A stretch of DNA of 64,000 nucleotides from Aequorivita sinensis (GTDB lineage Bacteria; Bacteroidota; Bacteroidia; Flavobacteriales; Flavobacteriaceae), in NCBI RefSeq assembly GCF_006346335.1, contig NZ_VDMC01000001.1, positions 124,001 through 188,000 on the forward strand, read 5' to 3'. Of this stretch, positions 18,999-27,134 are shown one piece after another (the first letter of the stretch is position 1; the number at the start of each line of letters is the position of its first letter). Below the pieces are notes generated by a model. That model was not told the origin of the DNA and made no database searches. It was given only the letters and a program-made list of their open reading frames with translations. The position numbers were made by a program, and so were the translations under genes.

Positions 18999-19643
18999 CT
19001 ATTTAGATTTTAGTATTTTTAGAAAATCGTCTCTTTCTATCTCTTCTGCGCCTAAACTTTCTAAGTGTTCATTATATATCTGACAGTCGATTAATTTATA
19101 ATCTTTTGCTTTTACAAACTCAGAAAGGTGATAAAAAGCAACTTTAGAAGCATCACCTACTAGGCTAAACATACTTTCACCACAAAATACTTTCTTATTT
19201 TGAAGGTCTATTCCGTATAGGCCACCCACTAGCCTATTGTCCTCCCAAACCTCAACAGAAACAGCGTGACCCGCATTGTGCAACGCTATATATGCTTGTT
19301 GCATCTCTTTAGTTATCCAAGTACCATTTTGACCCTTTCGTGGAACAGAGGCGCAGTATGAGATAACAGATTTAAAATCTTTATTGAAAGTAATTGTAAA
19401 TTTTTTGTCTCTAATGTTTTTTCTCAGGCTTTTAGAAACTTTAAACTTATTTGGCTTTAGAATCATTCTTGGATTTGGACTCCACCAAAGCACTGGTTGT
19501 CCATCTTCATACCAAGGAAAAATACCAGAATTATATGCTAGTAATAATCGTTCGATAGAAAGATCACCACCAATAGCGAGAAGCCCATCTAACGTTGCTT
19601 CTTCTATATTTGGAAACCAAAGTTTTTCAGTTAAGAAATGCAT
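18999..19643 (-). CDS. aat: Leucyl/phenylalanyl-tRNA--protein transferase
   Basis: N-end rule transferase that adds Leu or Phe from aminoacyl-tRNA to proteins with N-terminal Arg or Lys, marking them for ClpS/ClpAP degradation. 214 residues. The family signature starts with WFPN...GLLAIGGDL and continues through YNSGIFPWYEDGQPVLWWSPNPRMIL and the GESMFS segment at the active site, then the YHLSEFVKAKDYKLIDCQ block. It is monocistronic; no promoter box was found in the upstream 95 bases. Confidence 0.95.
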   Translation of the reverse strand: MHFLTEKLWFPNIEEATLDGLLAIGGDLSIERLLLAYNSGIFPWYEDGQPVLWWSPNPRMILKPNKFKVSKSLRKNIRDKKFTITFNKDFKSVISYCASVPRKGQNGTWITKEMQQAYIALHNAGHAVSVEVWEDNRLVGGLYGIDLQNKKVFCGESMFSLVGDASKVAFYHLSEFVKAKDYKLIDCQIYNEHLESLGAEEIERDDFLKILKSK

Positions 19644-19670
19644 TGTTCGAAATTGCTAAAAATGTTTCAT

Positions 19671-19706
19671 AAAAAACCTCGAAACGTTTAATACGCATCG
19701 AGGTTT
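19671..19706 (-). terminator. Intrinsic terminator after the DUF3127 gene
   Basis: AAACCTCGA at 19674-19682 and TCGAGGTTT at 19698-19706 form a 9-bp stem. Read on the minus strand it ends in a run of six T (plus-strand A at 19671-19676), 30 bases after the DUF3127 stop. Confidence 0.85.
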
Positions 19707-19738
19707 ATATGTTTTATACTATTTTTAAAAAAGTATTT

Positions 19739-20119
19739 TTAAAAAGGAAGATCGTCGTGATCTTCTTCTTTAAAGTCGTTTGCAGGCTCAAAAGCATCTG
19801 CAGGTGGCATTGGAGGCATTCCTGAAGCATCAGGTGAATCTTGCGATAAACTCTCAATTCTCCAACCTTGAATACTATTAAAATACTTAGTTTCCCCTTG
19901 AGGGTTTACCCATTCACGACCACGTATATTGATACTAACTTTAACATCTTGTCCAACTTTGTATGCATTTAGCAAATCAGTTTTGTCTTGAACAAACTCT
20001 ATCATTATAGTCTGTGGATACTGCTCCTCAGTAGTAATCACCATTTCGCGCTTTCTAAACCCATTGTTTCCAAAGGTTTTTGTTTCGTCTATTAATTTTA
20101 TCTTTCCTTGTAATTCCAT
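19739..20119 (-). CDS. DUF3127 domain protein
   Basis: A 126-residue protein of DUF3127, a Bacteroidota family with an OB-fold-like pattern: MELQGKIKLID at the start, the strand REMVITTEEQYPQTIMIEF, then VGQDVKVSINIRGREW, and an acidic tail ending DDLPF. The acidic C-terminal tail and OB-like fold recall single-stranded DNA-binding proteins, where such a tail recruits partners. That comparison is an inference. The terminator at 19671-19706 ends its transcript. Confidence 0.88.
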   Translation of the reverse strand: MELQGKIKLIDETKTFGNNGFRKREMVITTEEQYPQTIMIEFVQDKTDLLNAYKVGQDVKVSINIRGREWVNPQGETKYFNSIQGWRIESLSQDSPDASGMPPMPPADAFEPANDFKEEDHDDLPF

Positions 20120-20190
20120 CCGTAATTATGTTACTGTGTTATTGGTATTTTTTATTTTTAATGCTATTCTCCTTTACAAAAAGGCAATTT

Positions 20191-21069
20191 TTATGCCTGA
20201 TTACCTAGCAAAATTTTCCAAGCTTCGCTAATCTTCCCTTCACTTAGAAACTCGTGAGCTTTTTTATGAATTGCCTCAATATTGTTTGAAGATATTAAAT
20301 CTTTTAGTTCTGTTGAAGAATCTATAAAAGTACGAATTTCTTCTGTATTTGGAAAACTTTCAACGTTACCCAGCACCCCTAAGTCATTACCAGTCAATAC
20401 TTTGCTGTTTCTGACAGCTTCAGGAAGCTTATCCACCCCTATTCCTAGGGTTCTCAATGGTTTTGGCACTTCAAAGAGTCCGTTTTTAGCGCGACTATAC
20501 CAATTTCCTCCAAGTCGAGAAACTGTATCAATCTTAAATGGATCGATAGCACCGTCGTCGTCAAGAATGTTTTCTTTAATATGAAGTTTTACAACTTCAC
20601 ATATAACCAAGTTACCAGCTCCACCTTCTTTTCCGAGTGAAATTACGTCGTTTACTTTACACTCTAATTGCACTGGTGCTTCAGCAACACGAGGAGGTGT
20701 AATTAAATCGGAAGCCTCTTCGGTAAATCCGGCTTTGATAAATTCGTTAACACCTTTGTCGTACTCCGTAGAAGAAAGTGACACTTGTTGCACCATATCA
20801 TAACTTACAATGTTTATAACCACTTCTGGTACTTCTAAAACATTTTCATAAGTGTGTTTAGTAGTGTTATCACGCCCTCTTCTTGCCGGTGAAAACACTA
20901 AGATAGGGGGTTTGGCACTAAAAACATTAAAAAAACTAAATGGCGAAAGATTTACATTTCCTTCGCTATCGATTGTACTCGCAAAGCATATAGGCCTTGG
21001 AGACACAGCCCCTAAAAGGTAACCGTGTAATTTTGCTGTTGATAATTCGTGTGGTTCTATAGAAATCAT
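20191..21069 (-). CDS. Flavin reductase family (DIM6/NTAB) protein
   Basis: About 292 residues. The N-terminal flavin-binding split-barrel carries SPRPICFASTID, NLSPFSFFNVFSAKPP and the phosphate-binding RRGRDNTTKHTYENV motif; the last 80 residues form a helical extension. Family members bind FMN and reduce or oxidise small molecules; the substrate is unknown. The start is set at the ATG 21069, because the longer frame begins with TTG at 21087 and would include the promoter box at 21076-21083. The mRNA is then leaderless or nearly so. Confidence 0.87.
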   Translation of the reverse strand: MISIEPHELSTAKLHGYLLGAVSPRPICFASTIDSEGNVNLSPFSFFNVFSAKPPILVFSPARRGRDNTTKHTYENVLEVPEVVINIVSYDMVQQVSLSSTEYDKGVNEFIKAGFTEEASDLITPPRVAEAPVQLECKVNDVISLGKEGGAGNLVICEVVKLHIKENILDDDGAIDPFKIDTVSRLGGNWYSRAKNGLFEVPKPLRTLGIGVDKLPEAVRNSKVLTGNDLGVLGNVESFPNTEEIRTFIDSSTELKDLISSNNIEAIHKKAHEFLSEGKISEAWKILLGNQA

Positions 21070-21075
21070 AGAATG

Positions 21076-21083
21076 CAAAGGTA
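21076..21083 (-). promoter_or_regulatory. -7 box of the flavin reductase gene
   Basis: The minus strand reads TACCTTTG at 21083-21076. Only six bases separate it from the ATG at 21069, so transcription should begin at or just before the start codon. Confidence 0.55.
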
Positions 21084-21166
21084 TCAAAGATTATAGCTTG
21101 TAAAAATTTGATTGTACAATAATATCAACATATTTGCTTTATATTTATTCAGGTAAAATTTTCTTT

Positions 21167-22318
21167 ATGCTTCAGAAAAAAACGTTTTCACGTTGGGCTT
21201 TTATTATCGCTTCAGTTTTTATAGTGGGGCTTATTTTATGGAACACCTATATTTTCTTTAATCAACTTAAAGAAAACGAGCGAGCTAAAATGGAAATATG
21301 GGCTGCTGCATATAATGATTTTCTGCAAAATAACAGTCTCGATACTCCTGTTGGAGATGTAATTCTTACGGTTATTCAAGGAAATGTTACTACTCCAATG
21401 ATATTATATACTCATAAAGAAGATATATATACCGATAGAAATATTGATCCAAACGATATAAATACGCGAGAGAAAAAGGAGAAGTTAATCAAGCAATTTT
21501 CTTCGGAATACACTCCAATAGAAATTCGAAATGAAAACAATCTACTTGCCACAATTTATTATGGTAACTCACCAGTTATTAACAAGTTGAAATATTATCC
21601 GGCATTTTTAATTTTAATTATTTTTCTTTTCATTTTAGCTATTTATCTATTCTATAAAACATCTAAATCTGCTGAACAAAATAGACTTTGGGCCGGAATG
21701 GCAAAGGAAACAGCGCATCAAATAGGTACTCCGCTTTCATCTTTGGTAGGTTGGACTGAAATTCTAAAAACTGAAAATGTAAATCCTGAGTATATTACTG
21801 AAATGGAAAAAGATGTTTCAAGGCTTGAAAAGATTACAGATAGATTTTCAAAAATTGGTTCTGTTCCAAAGTTGGAAAAACACGATTTAGTTGAAGAAAC
21901 AAAAACAACATTTGAATATTTACAAAAGCGCTCTTCAAAGCTCATAGAATTTCAACTGGATATTCCTGAAAATCCAATATACGTTCAAATGAATCCACAG
22001 CTATACAGTTGGACAATTGAAAATTTAGTTAAAAATGGGATTGATGCAATGCGTGGAAAAGGGAAGATAAGTATTTCTATAGCGCAAAACTCAAGATTTG
22101 CTTATGTACATATTTCTGATACAGGAAAAGGACTTACCAAAAGTGAGTTTAGAAGAATATTCACACCTGGACATACCACAAAAAAACGCGGTTGGGGTTT
22201 GGGATTATCACTTGCAAAACGTATAATTGAGGAATATCACAAGGGAAAAATTCGTGTGTTGAAAAGTGTTCCTAACGAAGGAACTACTATGGAAATTGCT
22301 CTTAAAACTAACGTTTAA
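21167..22318 (+). CDS. Membrane sensor histidine kinase
   Basis: About 383 residues from the ATG at 21167. Two membrane helices (roughly 10-30 and 146-164) bracket a 110-residue periplasmic domain of no recognised family. The kinase core follows without a HAMP domain: H-box GMAKETAHQIGTPLSSL with phospho-His near 184, N-box NLVKNGIDAM, then DTGKG and GWGLGLSLAK. No response regulator gene is nearby, so the partner is unknown. The next gene, a zinc-ribbon membrane protein, starts 2 bases after the stop, which points to a functional pair. Confidence 0.9.
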   Translation: MLQKKTFSRWAFIIASVFIVGLILWNTYIFFNQLKENERAKMEIWAAAYNDFLQNNSLDTPVGDVILTVIQGNVTTPMILYTHKEDIYTDRNIDPNDINTREKKEKLIKQFSSEYTPIEIRNENNLLATIYYGNSPVINKLKYYPAFLILIIFLFILAIYLFYKTSKSAEQNRLWAGMAKETAHQIGTPLSSLVGWTEILKTENVNPEYITEMEKDVSRLEKITDRFSKIGSVPKLEKHDLVEETKTTFEYLQKRSSKLIEFQLDIPENPIYVQMNPQLYSWTIENLVKNGIDAMRGKGKISISIAQNSRFAYVHISDTGKGLTKSEFRRIFTPGHTTKKRGWGLGLSLAKRIIEEYHKGKIRVLKSVPNEGTTMEIALKTNV

Positions 22319-22320
22319 AA

Positions 22321-22668
22321 ATGTCGACAAAAACTCATACGTTGCATACTGCACGTTCTAAAAATAATTGCCCAAACTGTTTTGGGACAGACGGGCTTGA
22401 ATTTACATTTTTTCAAGATGAAATAGAAACGCTGTTTTATAAAAAGCCTGTAAAACAAATGGAGGAAAAGCTCTATTGCCATACTTGTACTACCATAATT
22501 TATCCAGTAAATTGGACTGAAGACATTGAGCGGGTTTATGAATACAATAAAAAAATAGCGGAAACCAATAAACATAATTTACAGGTAAAACCGCTATTCT
22601 ATATTGTACTAATTGCAGCAATTATATTAATTGCCTTGAGTATTTACTTTTTGATGAACGCTTTATGA
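22321..22668 (+). CDS. Zinc-ribbon membrane protein, unknown
   Basis: A 115-residue protein with two CxxC pairs (C17-P-N-C20 and C53-H-T-C56), typical of a four-Cys zinc ribbon. A short charged helix and one C-terminal membrane segment (about 91-112) follow. I do not recognise a named family. It starts 2 bases after the sensor kinase and is clearly co-transcribed with it. The last 6 bases overlap the convergent HIT gene. A role as an anchor or accessory of the kinase is conjecture. Confidence 0.75.
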   Translation: MSTKTHTLHTARSKNNCPNCFGTDGLEFTFFQDEIETLFYKKPVKQMEEKLYCHTCTTIIYPVNWTEDIERVYEYNKKIAETNKHNLQVKPLFYIVLIAAIILIALSIYFLMNAL

Positions 22669-23058
22669 ATTTAAATTTTCAGCGATTTTAGTTGCTAATG
22701 CTTTAAACTCCTCATCCTTCATATCTATTTTTTTGGTAAAACGCATGTCATCCATTTCATTTAAAGGGATAAGATGCACGTGAACATGTGGTACTTCAAG
22801 GCCAACAACTGCCATGCCCACGCGTTTACAAGGAACAGATTTTTCTATAGCATGAGCAACTTTACGGGAAAATTGCATCAATTGTAGATACATATGTTCT
22901 CCCATATCGAATATCTTGTCAATTTCTTCTTTTGGCACACAAAGGGTATGTCCTTTAGAGTTGGGGTTTATATCCAAAAAAGCAATAAACTTATCGTCCT
23001 CTGCTACTTTATAAGCTGGGATTTCTCCTTCAATGATTTTTGTGAAAATTGACGCCAT
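22663..23058 (-). CDS. HIT family protein
   Basis: A 131-residue histidine-triad nucleotide-binding protein. The catalytic HxHxHxx motif appears as HVHVHLIPL near 93-101, and the N-terminal part has IIEGEIPAYKVAEDDKFIAFLDINP, as in Hint/YcfF hydrolases that split AMP-lysine or AMP phosphoramidates. It begins 2 bases after the greA stop and shares that transcript. Its natural substrate in bacteria is not settled. Confidence 0.93.
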   Translation of the reverse strand: MASIFTKIIEGEIPAYKVAEDDKFIAFLDINPNSKGHTLCVPKEEIDKIFDMGEHMYLQLMQFSRKVAHAIEKSVPCKRVGMAVVGLEVPHVHVHLIPLNEMDDMRFTKKIDMKDEEFKALATKIAENLNS

Positions 23059-23060
23059 AT

Positions 23061-23537
23061 TTAATCTCTTGAGATTTCTAATATATCAAATTTAAGAATT
23101 CCATTAGGAACTTGAATTTCAGCTACTTCGCCTTGCTTCTTACCTAAAAGACCTTTTCCGATAGGTGAATCTACTGAAATTTTTCCAGCTTTTAAATCTG
23201 CTTCGCTCTGAGCTACCAATTTATAGGTCATTTCCATACCATTAGTTTGGTTTTTTAACTTAACAGTAGAGTGCACTAGTATTTTACTAGTATCTAATTG
23301 AGATTCATCTATCAAACGGGCATTAGCAAGTACAGCTTCAAGTTTAGAGATTTTCATCTCCAACATAGCTTGTGCCTCTTTGGCAGCATCATATTCGGCA
23401 TTCTCACTTAAATCACCTTTATCACGGGCTTCAGCAATAGCATTAGAAGCTCTTGGACGCTCTACATCACGTAAGTGATCTATTTCATCTCTTAATTTTT
23501 TTAACCCTTCGGCTGTGTAATAAGATACTTTACTCAT
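23061..23537 (-). CDS. greA: Transcription elongation factor GreA
   Basis: Secondary-channel factor that stimulates transcript cleavage by backtracked RNA polymerase. 158 residues: an N-terminal coiled coil (about 1-78) with the acidic tip pattern DKGDLSENAEYDAAKEAQ, and a C-terminal FKBP-like domain ending in SPIGKGLLGKKQGEVAEI. The leader is unusual: a -7 box at 23658-23665 is followed by two terminator-like hairpins and a perfect inverted repeat before the ATG. The HIT gene follows in the same operon. Confidence 0.95.
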   Translation of the reverse strand: MSKVSYYTAEGLKKLRDEIDHLRDVERPRASNAIAEARDKGDLSENAEYDAAKEAQAMLEMKISKLEAVLANARLIDESQLDTSKILVHSTVKLKNQTNGMEMTYKLVAQSEADLKAGKISVDSPIGKGLLGKKQGEVAEIQVPNGILKFDILEISRD

Positions 23538-23551
23538 AACTTCATCGTTTG

Positions 23552-23568
23552 TGTATGTAAAACATACA
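23552..23568. repeat. 7-bp inverted repeat just upstream of greA
   Basis: TGTATGT at 23552-23558 and ACATACA at 23562-23568 are perfect inverted copies around AAA, 15 bases before the greA ATG. It could be an operator or an mRNA hairpin near the start codon. Confidence 0.45.
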
Positions 23569-23586
23569 TATTCTATATATATAATA

Positions 23587-23606
23587 AAATCCCGACACGT
23601 GCGGGA
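23587..23606 (-). terminator. Second terminator-like hairpin in the greA leader
   Basis: TCCCG at 23590-23594 pairs with CGGGA at 23602-23606. Read on the minus strand it is followed by TTTTA. It lies about 50 bases before the greA start codon and is weaker than the first. Confidence 0.5.
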
Positions 23607-23623
23607 CTAACTTTAATAAACTG

Positions 23624-23649
23624 AAAAAATCCCATGCGATGATGGGATT
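23624..23649 (-). terminator. First terminator-like hairpin in the greA leader
   Basis: AATCCCAT at 23628-23635 and ATGGGATT at 23642-23649 form a perfect 8-bp stem with a 6-base loop. On the minus strand it runs into six T. It begins about four bases after the predicted transcription start, so it would stop transcription before greA unless bypassed. Confidence 0.65.
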
Positions 23650-23657
23650 ATATCAAA

Positions 23658-23665
23658 CAAATATA
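23658..23665 (-). promoter_or_regulatory. -7 box of the greA-HIT operon
   Basis: The minus strand reads TATATTTG at 23665-23658, a full TAnnTTTG match. It is the only full match in the gap between greA and the divergent lipoprotein gene, and it places both hairpins inside the leader. No -33 TTG seen. Confidence 0.5.
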
Positions 23666-23726
23666 CTAAAAATTTACATCTTATGTAAATTGTTGTAATT
23701 TCGAACTTTAAATTTAATTCATTTTA

Positions 23727-24161
23727 ATGAAAAAAACACTTTATTTACTGATAATCACGATAGTAATTGCTTCTTGTTCAAAAAGCGACGATAAACGTGA
23801 ACGCAATCCTTACTTAACCGATCCCTTAGTAAGCTTAAATCTAAACTTAAACCTCCCAGAATACAACCCGTTGCGTTTTCCTGGCAATTATGTAATTGTT
23901 AACCAAGGAATAAAGGGAATCGTTGTGTATTGTGTTAGCGAACAAATGTATTTGGCTTTCGACCTTACCGATCCAAACCACGCTCCTAGCAACTGTTCGC
24001 GTATGGATATAGATGGTATTACAGCATCTTGTCCTTGTCCTAACGATGAAAACTCATATTATATTACATCAGGGAGGCATATTTCAGAACCTGATTTAAA
24101 ATATCCTATGCAACAATATAGAGCTGAAAGAAGTGGAAACAATGTTATTATAAATAACTAA
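23727..24161 (+). CDS. Degenerate Rieske-like lipoprotein
   Basis: A 144-residue lipoprotein with a signal peptide and lipobox IASC (Cys17). The C-terminal half follows the layout of a Rieske domain: C90 in the first cluster position, then SCPCP at 101-105, the YYITSGRHISEPDLKYPMQQY turn and a final NNVIIN strand. Both His ligands are missing: the first motif is CSR instead of CxH, and the second is CPCP instead of CPCH. It therefore should not hold a 2Fe-2S cluster. Function unknown; it lies alone, divergent from greA. Confidence 0.7.
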   Translation: MKKTLYLLIITIVIASCSKSDDKRERNPYLTDPLVSLNLNLNLPEYNPLRFPGNYVIVNQGIKGIVVYCVSEQMYLAFDLTDPNHAPSNCSRMDIDGITASCPCPNDENSYYITSGRHISEPDLKYPMQQYRAERSGNNVIINN

Positions 24162-24203
24162 CACTTTAAGTTAACTCAATACTCTCTTACGATATTTTAC
24201 AAA

Positions 24204-24237
24204 ACAAAGACTCCGCTAATTTTATCGGAGTCTTTGT
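24204..24237. terminator. Bidirectional intrinsic terminator
   Basis: ACAAAGACTCCG at 24204-24215 pairs with CGGAGTCTTTGT at 24226-24237 in a 12-bp perfect stem. It separates the lipoprotein gene from the convergent TonB-dependent receptor. Confidence 0.85.
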
Positions 24238-24243
24238 GTTTAT

Positions 24244-26631
24244 TTAGAACTTTATTGTAGCTCCTAAAAGAAAGTTTGTTGTTGCCTGCGGATAATAACC
24301 CGCACCTTCAATTGTAGTAACCGTTCCAGGATTACTAAAATCATCGTCCCAAGTGTAGAAGTATCCGTTAGACACATATTTTACATTGAAAATATTATTC
24401 ACTAATCCAGAGAAAACAATTTCTTTAACCCAAGGTAAGTTATCTAAAGTATAAACAATATTAAGGTCGTTAATAAAGAAGCTATCCAACTTTGAAGCTT
24501 CACTATCAATATTTCCCATGTACTGCTCCCCTACAAATTTTGAAAGCAAGCCTATTTGAAAGTTTTTTGTTGGTGAATATTCAAGCATATTTCCAGCAAC
24601 TACAGATGGAGAAAATGAAATATTTGTTTTTCCAAGATTAACAAGCTCCCCATCACGAGATGTAACAAAATCTATGTTTTTGTTTGTACTTAAAGCAATA
24701 TTAGGAAGAGTTCTTAGGTTTTTCAAAAGGTGAATTTCTGCATCAACTTCAAGGCCTAAACGGTAGCTTTTCCCACTACTTGTTCTTAAAGCAGCTCCTA
24801 CATCATTCAATTCACCAGAAAGCACCAATTGGTCCTTATAGTGCATATAGTAAATGTTTGTATTAACTTTTGTTTTCGCAGAACCAAATCTCCACCCTAA
24901 CTCAAAATCATCTAATTTTTCTGGAGTAGTAATTCCTTGTTCGTAATCATTTCTTGAAGGTTCACGATGTGCTTTACCATAAGAGAAGTAAAATTGATTT
25001 GATGGATTCAATTTATAAGTCAAACCAGCTTTTGGATTAAAAAAAGCGTAATCTTCATCAATCTCCATTAAAACCAAATCAGAAGTAATACCAGTAGTGT
25101 TATAGTTTAAAAATCTTCCTTGTAAATCTCCAAATACACTTAACCTATCGTTTAATCTGTAAGTAGCTTTTGAGAAAATAGTAAACTCACTCTTTTCCCC
25201 ATTACTATCGTAATAACGGTCTCTAATTTCTGAAGCACTAGCATATCTCGCCCAAATTACTTCTCCGTAATGATCTCCAGTATAATAGCTGTAAAATGCA
25301 CCTCCCGTAAAATCTATAGTATTGTTTTTGTAATTAACAGTGGCATTACCCGCATAAAAATGATTATCTAGCCAACGACGACGGATTACATCGGTTCTAT
25401 TAATTGTGTCACCACCTATATATAGAGGCTCAAACCCATAAGTTTTAAACTTTTGATCTTCTTTATATTGTTCAAAATATCCTTTTCCTCTAGTGTAGTT
25501 AAAAGATAAGTTTGTACTCCAATTACTATCATAGCGCTGATTCCATAGTAACTGATAATGATCTTGAGCGTAATCGTCTATTTCGTTATCATAAAACTGT
25601 ATGTTTTCATTTTCATCGGTATACATACCTGCAGAGTTGAAGGTTCTATCATTTTCAAGTTTCTCAGGATCTTCTAGACCATTCCAAGACTGATAAGTAA
25701 TATTTTTCCCTCCAAAAGTTAAGGCCTTAATTAAAGTGTTGTCATCCACAAATGCAGCCTGAAGAAAGTACGATTTTAAGTCTGAGCTCGCTCTATCGAT
25801 ATAGCCATCAGATTTAATTGTTGACAATCTACCCGATACTTCAAAATGGTTAGAAAGTAAGCCGGTACTAAATTTAACGTTGTGTTTATGTGTATTGTAA
25901 CTTCCAAAAGAATTAGAGATTTCGCCATATGCATCATTTGATACTGCATCGCTTAACAAGTTTAAACTTGCACCAAAAGCTCCAGAACCATTTGTAGAAG
26001 TTCCAACACCTCTTTGAAGCTGTAAGCTTTGTACTGAAGATGTGAAATCTGGTAAATTAACCCAGAAAGTACCTTGGCTTTCAGAATCGTTATAAGGTAT
26101 TCCGTTCAGCGTAACATTTACACGAGAAGCATCACTACCACGAACACGGATGTAAGTATATCCTACTCCTGCTCCAGCATCACTAGTAGTAACTACAGAC
26201 GGCATATAACTTAACATATAAGGGATGTCTTGCCCTAGATTTCTTTTTTCCAGTTCTTCTTTCCCAATATTTGAGTGGGTAATTGGTGAATCGGCATCTA
26301 CGCGAATAGCTTGAACCAAAACCTCATCCAACGTTTCTGTGGTTTTTACAAGAGTAATATTAAACTCCATATCACCATTTACAACAATAGATCTAGTTTC
26401 GGCATTATATCCTAAGTGACTAAAAACAATTGATTGAACTCCATGATTTACGGTCACACTATAGTTTCCATCAAAATCGGTAATTGTTCCGCTGTTACTT
26501 TTTAAAACAACATTAGCTCCAGCTAAAGGCTCCCCATCAGAATTAGTTACAGTTCCAGAAACAATATGTTCCTGGGCAAATGTGATGAAGCTAAAAAAGG
26601 CAAATACTGAAAAAATCAATAACTTTTTCAT
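24244..26631 (-). CDS. TonB-dependent outer-membrane receptor, probable thiamine uptake
   Basis: About 795 residues from the ATG at 26631: a signal peptide ending in TFAQ, a CarboxypepD_reg-like domain (about 22-100, GTVTNSDGEPLAGANVVL), a plug domain with RVRGSDASRVNVTLNGIPYND, and a 22-strand barrel ending in an aromatic residue (TIKF). The open frame extends 34 codons further upstream, into the riboswitch terminator, and is rejected. Control by a TPP riboswitch at 26750-26892 indicates thiamine or a derivative as substrate, as in Bacteroidota OMP-thi receptors. No SusD-type lipoprotein is nearby. Substrate is inferred from regulation only. Confidence 0.9.
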   Translation of the reverse strand: MKKLLIFSVFAFFSFITFAQEHIVSGTVTNSDGEPLAGANVVLKSNSGTITDFDGNYSVTVNHGVQSIVFSHLGYNAETRSIVVNGDMEFNITLVKTTETLDEVLVQAIRVDADSPITHSNIGKEELEKRNLGQDIPYMLSYMPSVVTTSDAGAGVGYTYIRVRGSDASRVNVTLNGIPYNDSESQGTFWVNLPDFTSSVQSLQLQRGVGTSTNGSGAFGASLNLLSDAVSNDAYGEISNSFGSYNTHKHNVKFSTGLLSNHFEVSGRLSTIKSDGYIDRASSDLKSYFLQAAFVDDNTLIKALTFGGKNITYQSWNGLEDPEKLENDRTFNSAGMYTDENENIQFYDNEIDDYAQDHYQLLWNQRYDSNWSTNLSFNYTRGKGYFEQYKEDQKFKTYGFEPLYIGGDTINRTDVIRRRWLDNHFYAGNATVNYKNNTIDFTGGAFYSYYTGDHYGEVIWARYASASEIRDRYYDSNGEKSEFTIFSKATYRLNDRLSVFGDLQGRFLNYNTTGITSDLVLMEIDEDYAFFNPKAGLTYKLNPSNQFYFSYGKAHREPSRNDYEQGITTPEKLDDFELGWRFGSAKTKVNTNIYYMHYKDQLVLSGELNDVGAALRTSSGKSYRLGLEVDAEIHLLKNLRTLPNIALSTNKNIDFVTSRDGELVNLGKTNISFSPSVVAGNMLEYSPTKNFQIGLLSKFVGEQYMGNIDSEASKLDSFFINDLNIVYTLDNLPWVKEIVFSGLVNNIFNVKYVSNGYFYTWDDDFSNPGTVTTIEGAGYYPQATTNFLLGATIKF

Positions 26632-26693
26632 TCGTAATAGTTTAAAGTTTACGAATAAAAGGGGCGTTATTCTTGGTTTATTAAATGGTTTTA

Positions 26694-26737
26694 AATAAAA
26701 AATCCCTGAAAATATTGCGTCGCGCAATATCACAGGG
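26694..26737 (-). terminator. Riboswitch-controlled intrinsic terminator
   Basis: On the minus strand CCCTG pairs with CAGGG, and ATATTGCG with CGCAATAT across a CGA loop, followed by ATTTTTTATT. It sits between the TPP aptamer and the receptor ATG. The stretch ACCCCT at its 5' foot is complementary to AGGGGT in the aptamer, which gives a natural antiterminator. Confidence 0.85.
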
Positions 26738-26749
26738 GTCCTAATAATT

Positions 26750-26892
26750 TTCCCTTAGCAGCATTACCTGCTCAGGTTCTTTGGGTATAATCTCAGCTTC
26801 TTCAAGTATAGAGTTCAAAGTTTTGAGTTTAAAGTTTTTCAACCTACCACTCAATTCTAATAACTCTTAACTAAAATCTGCACCCCTTTGAG
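26750..26892 (-). promoter_or_regulatory. TPP (THI element) riboswitch
   Basis: Minus-strand order of conserved elements: GGGGTGC (ending at 26880), a long variable P3 arm, GCTGAGATTATACCC, GAACCTG, then TAATGC and AGGGAA near 26751. These match the TPP aptamer core, including pairing of GGGGT with ACCC. With TPP bound, the terminator at 26694-26737 should form and shut off the receptor gene. The gap between the receptor and the hybrid kinase gene (503 bases) otherwise holds only the promoter at 26901 and plain AT-rich sequence from about 26940 to 27134. Confidence 0.92.
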
Positions 26893-26900
26893 ATGTTCGG

Positions 26901-26908
26901 CAAAAGTA
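26901..26908 (-). promoter_or_regulatory. -7 box of the TPP-riboswitch transcript
   Basis: The minus strand reads TACTTTTG at 26908-26901, a full TAnnTTTG match. Transcription would start near 26894, right at the 5' side of the aptamer. Confidence 0.65.
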
Positions 26909-27134
26909 CATTACTTTTAGACATAAACATAATATTTCAAAACCTTTAAAATAGACTTCCTCAACCATAATTAAAAGCTGTCCATTTACTTATTTGGAAT
27001 GTCTTTTGTGATATTTTAATAGCATCATATTGATTTTAAATAGCAGTTCCATCCTTATTTTTGGATAAGTTATTACAGCTGATTTTATCAATTCCTTAAT
27101 ACTTATACAATCGCATTGTAATTACATTTACACG

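Noticed and set aside
26632-26733. N-terminal extension of the TonB-dependent receptor
   Set aside because: It would start inside the riboswitch terminator, and the signal peptide begins at the later Met at 26631.
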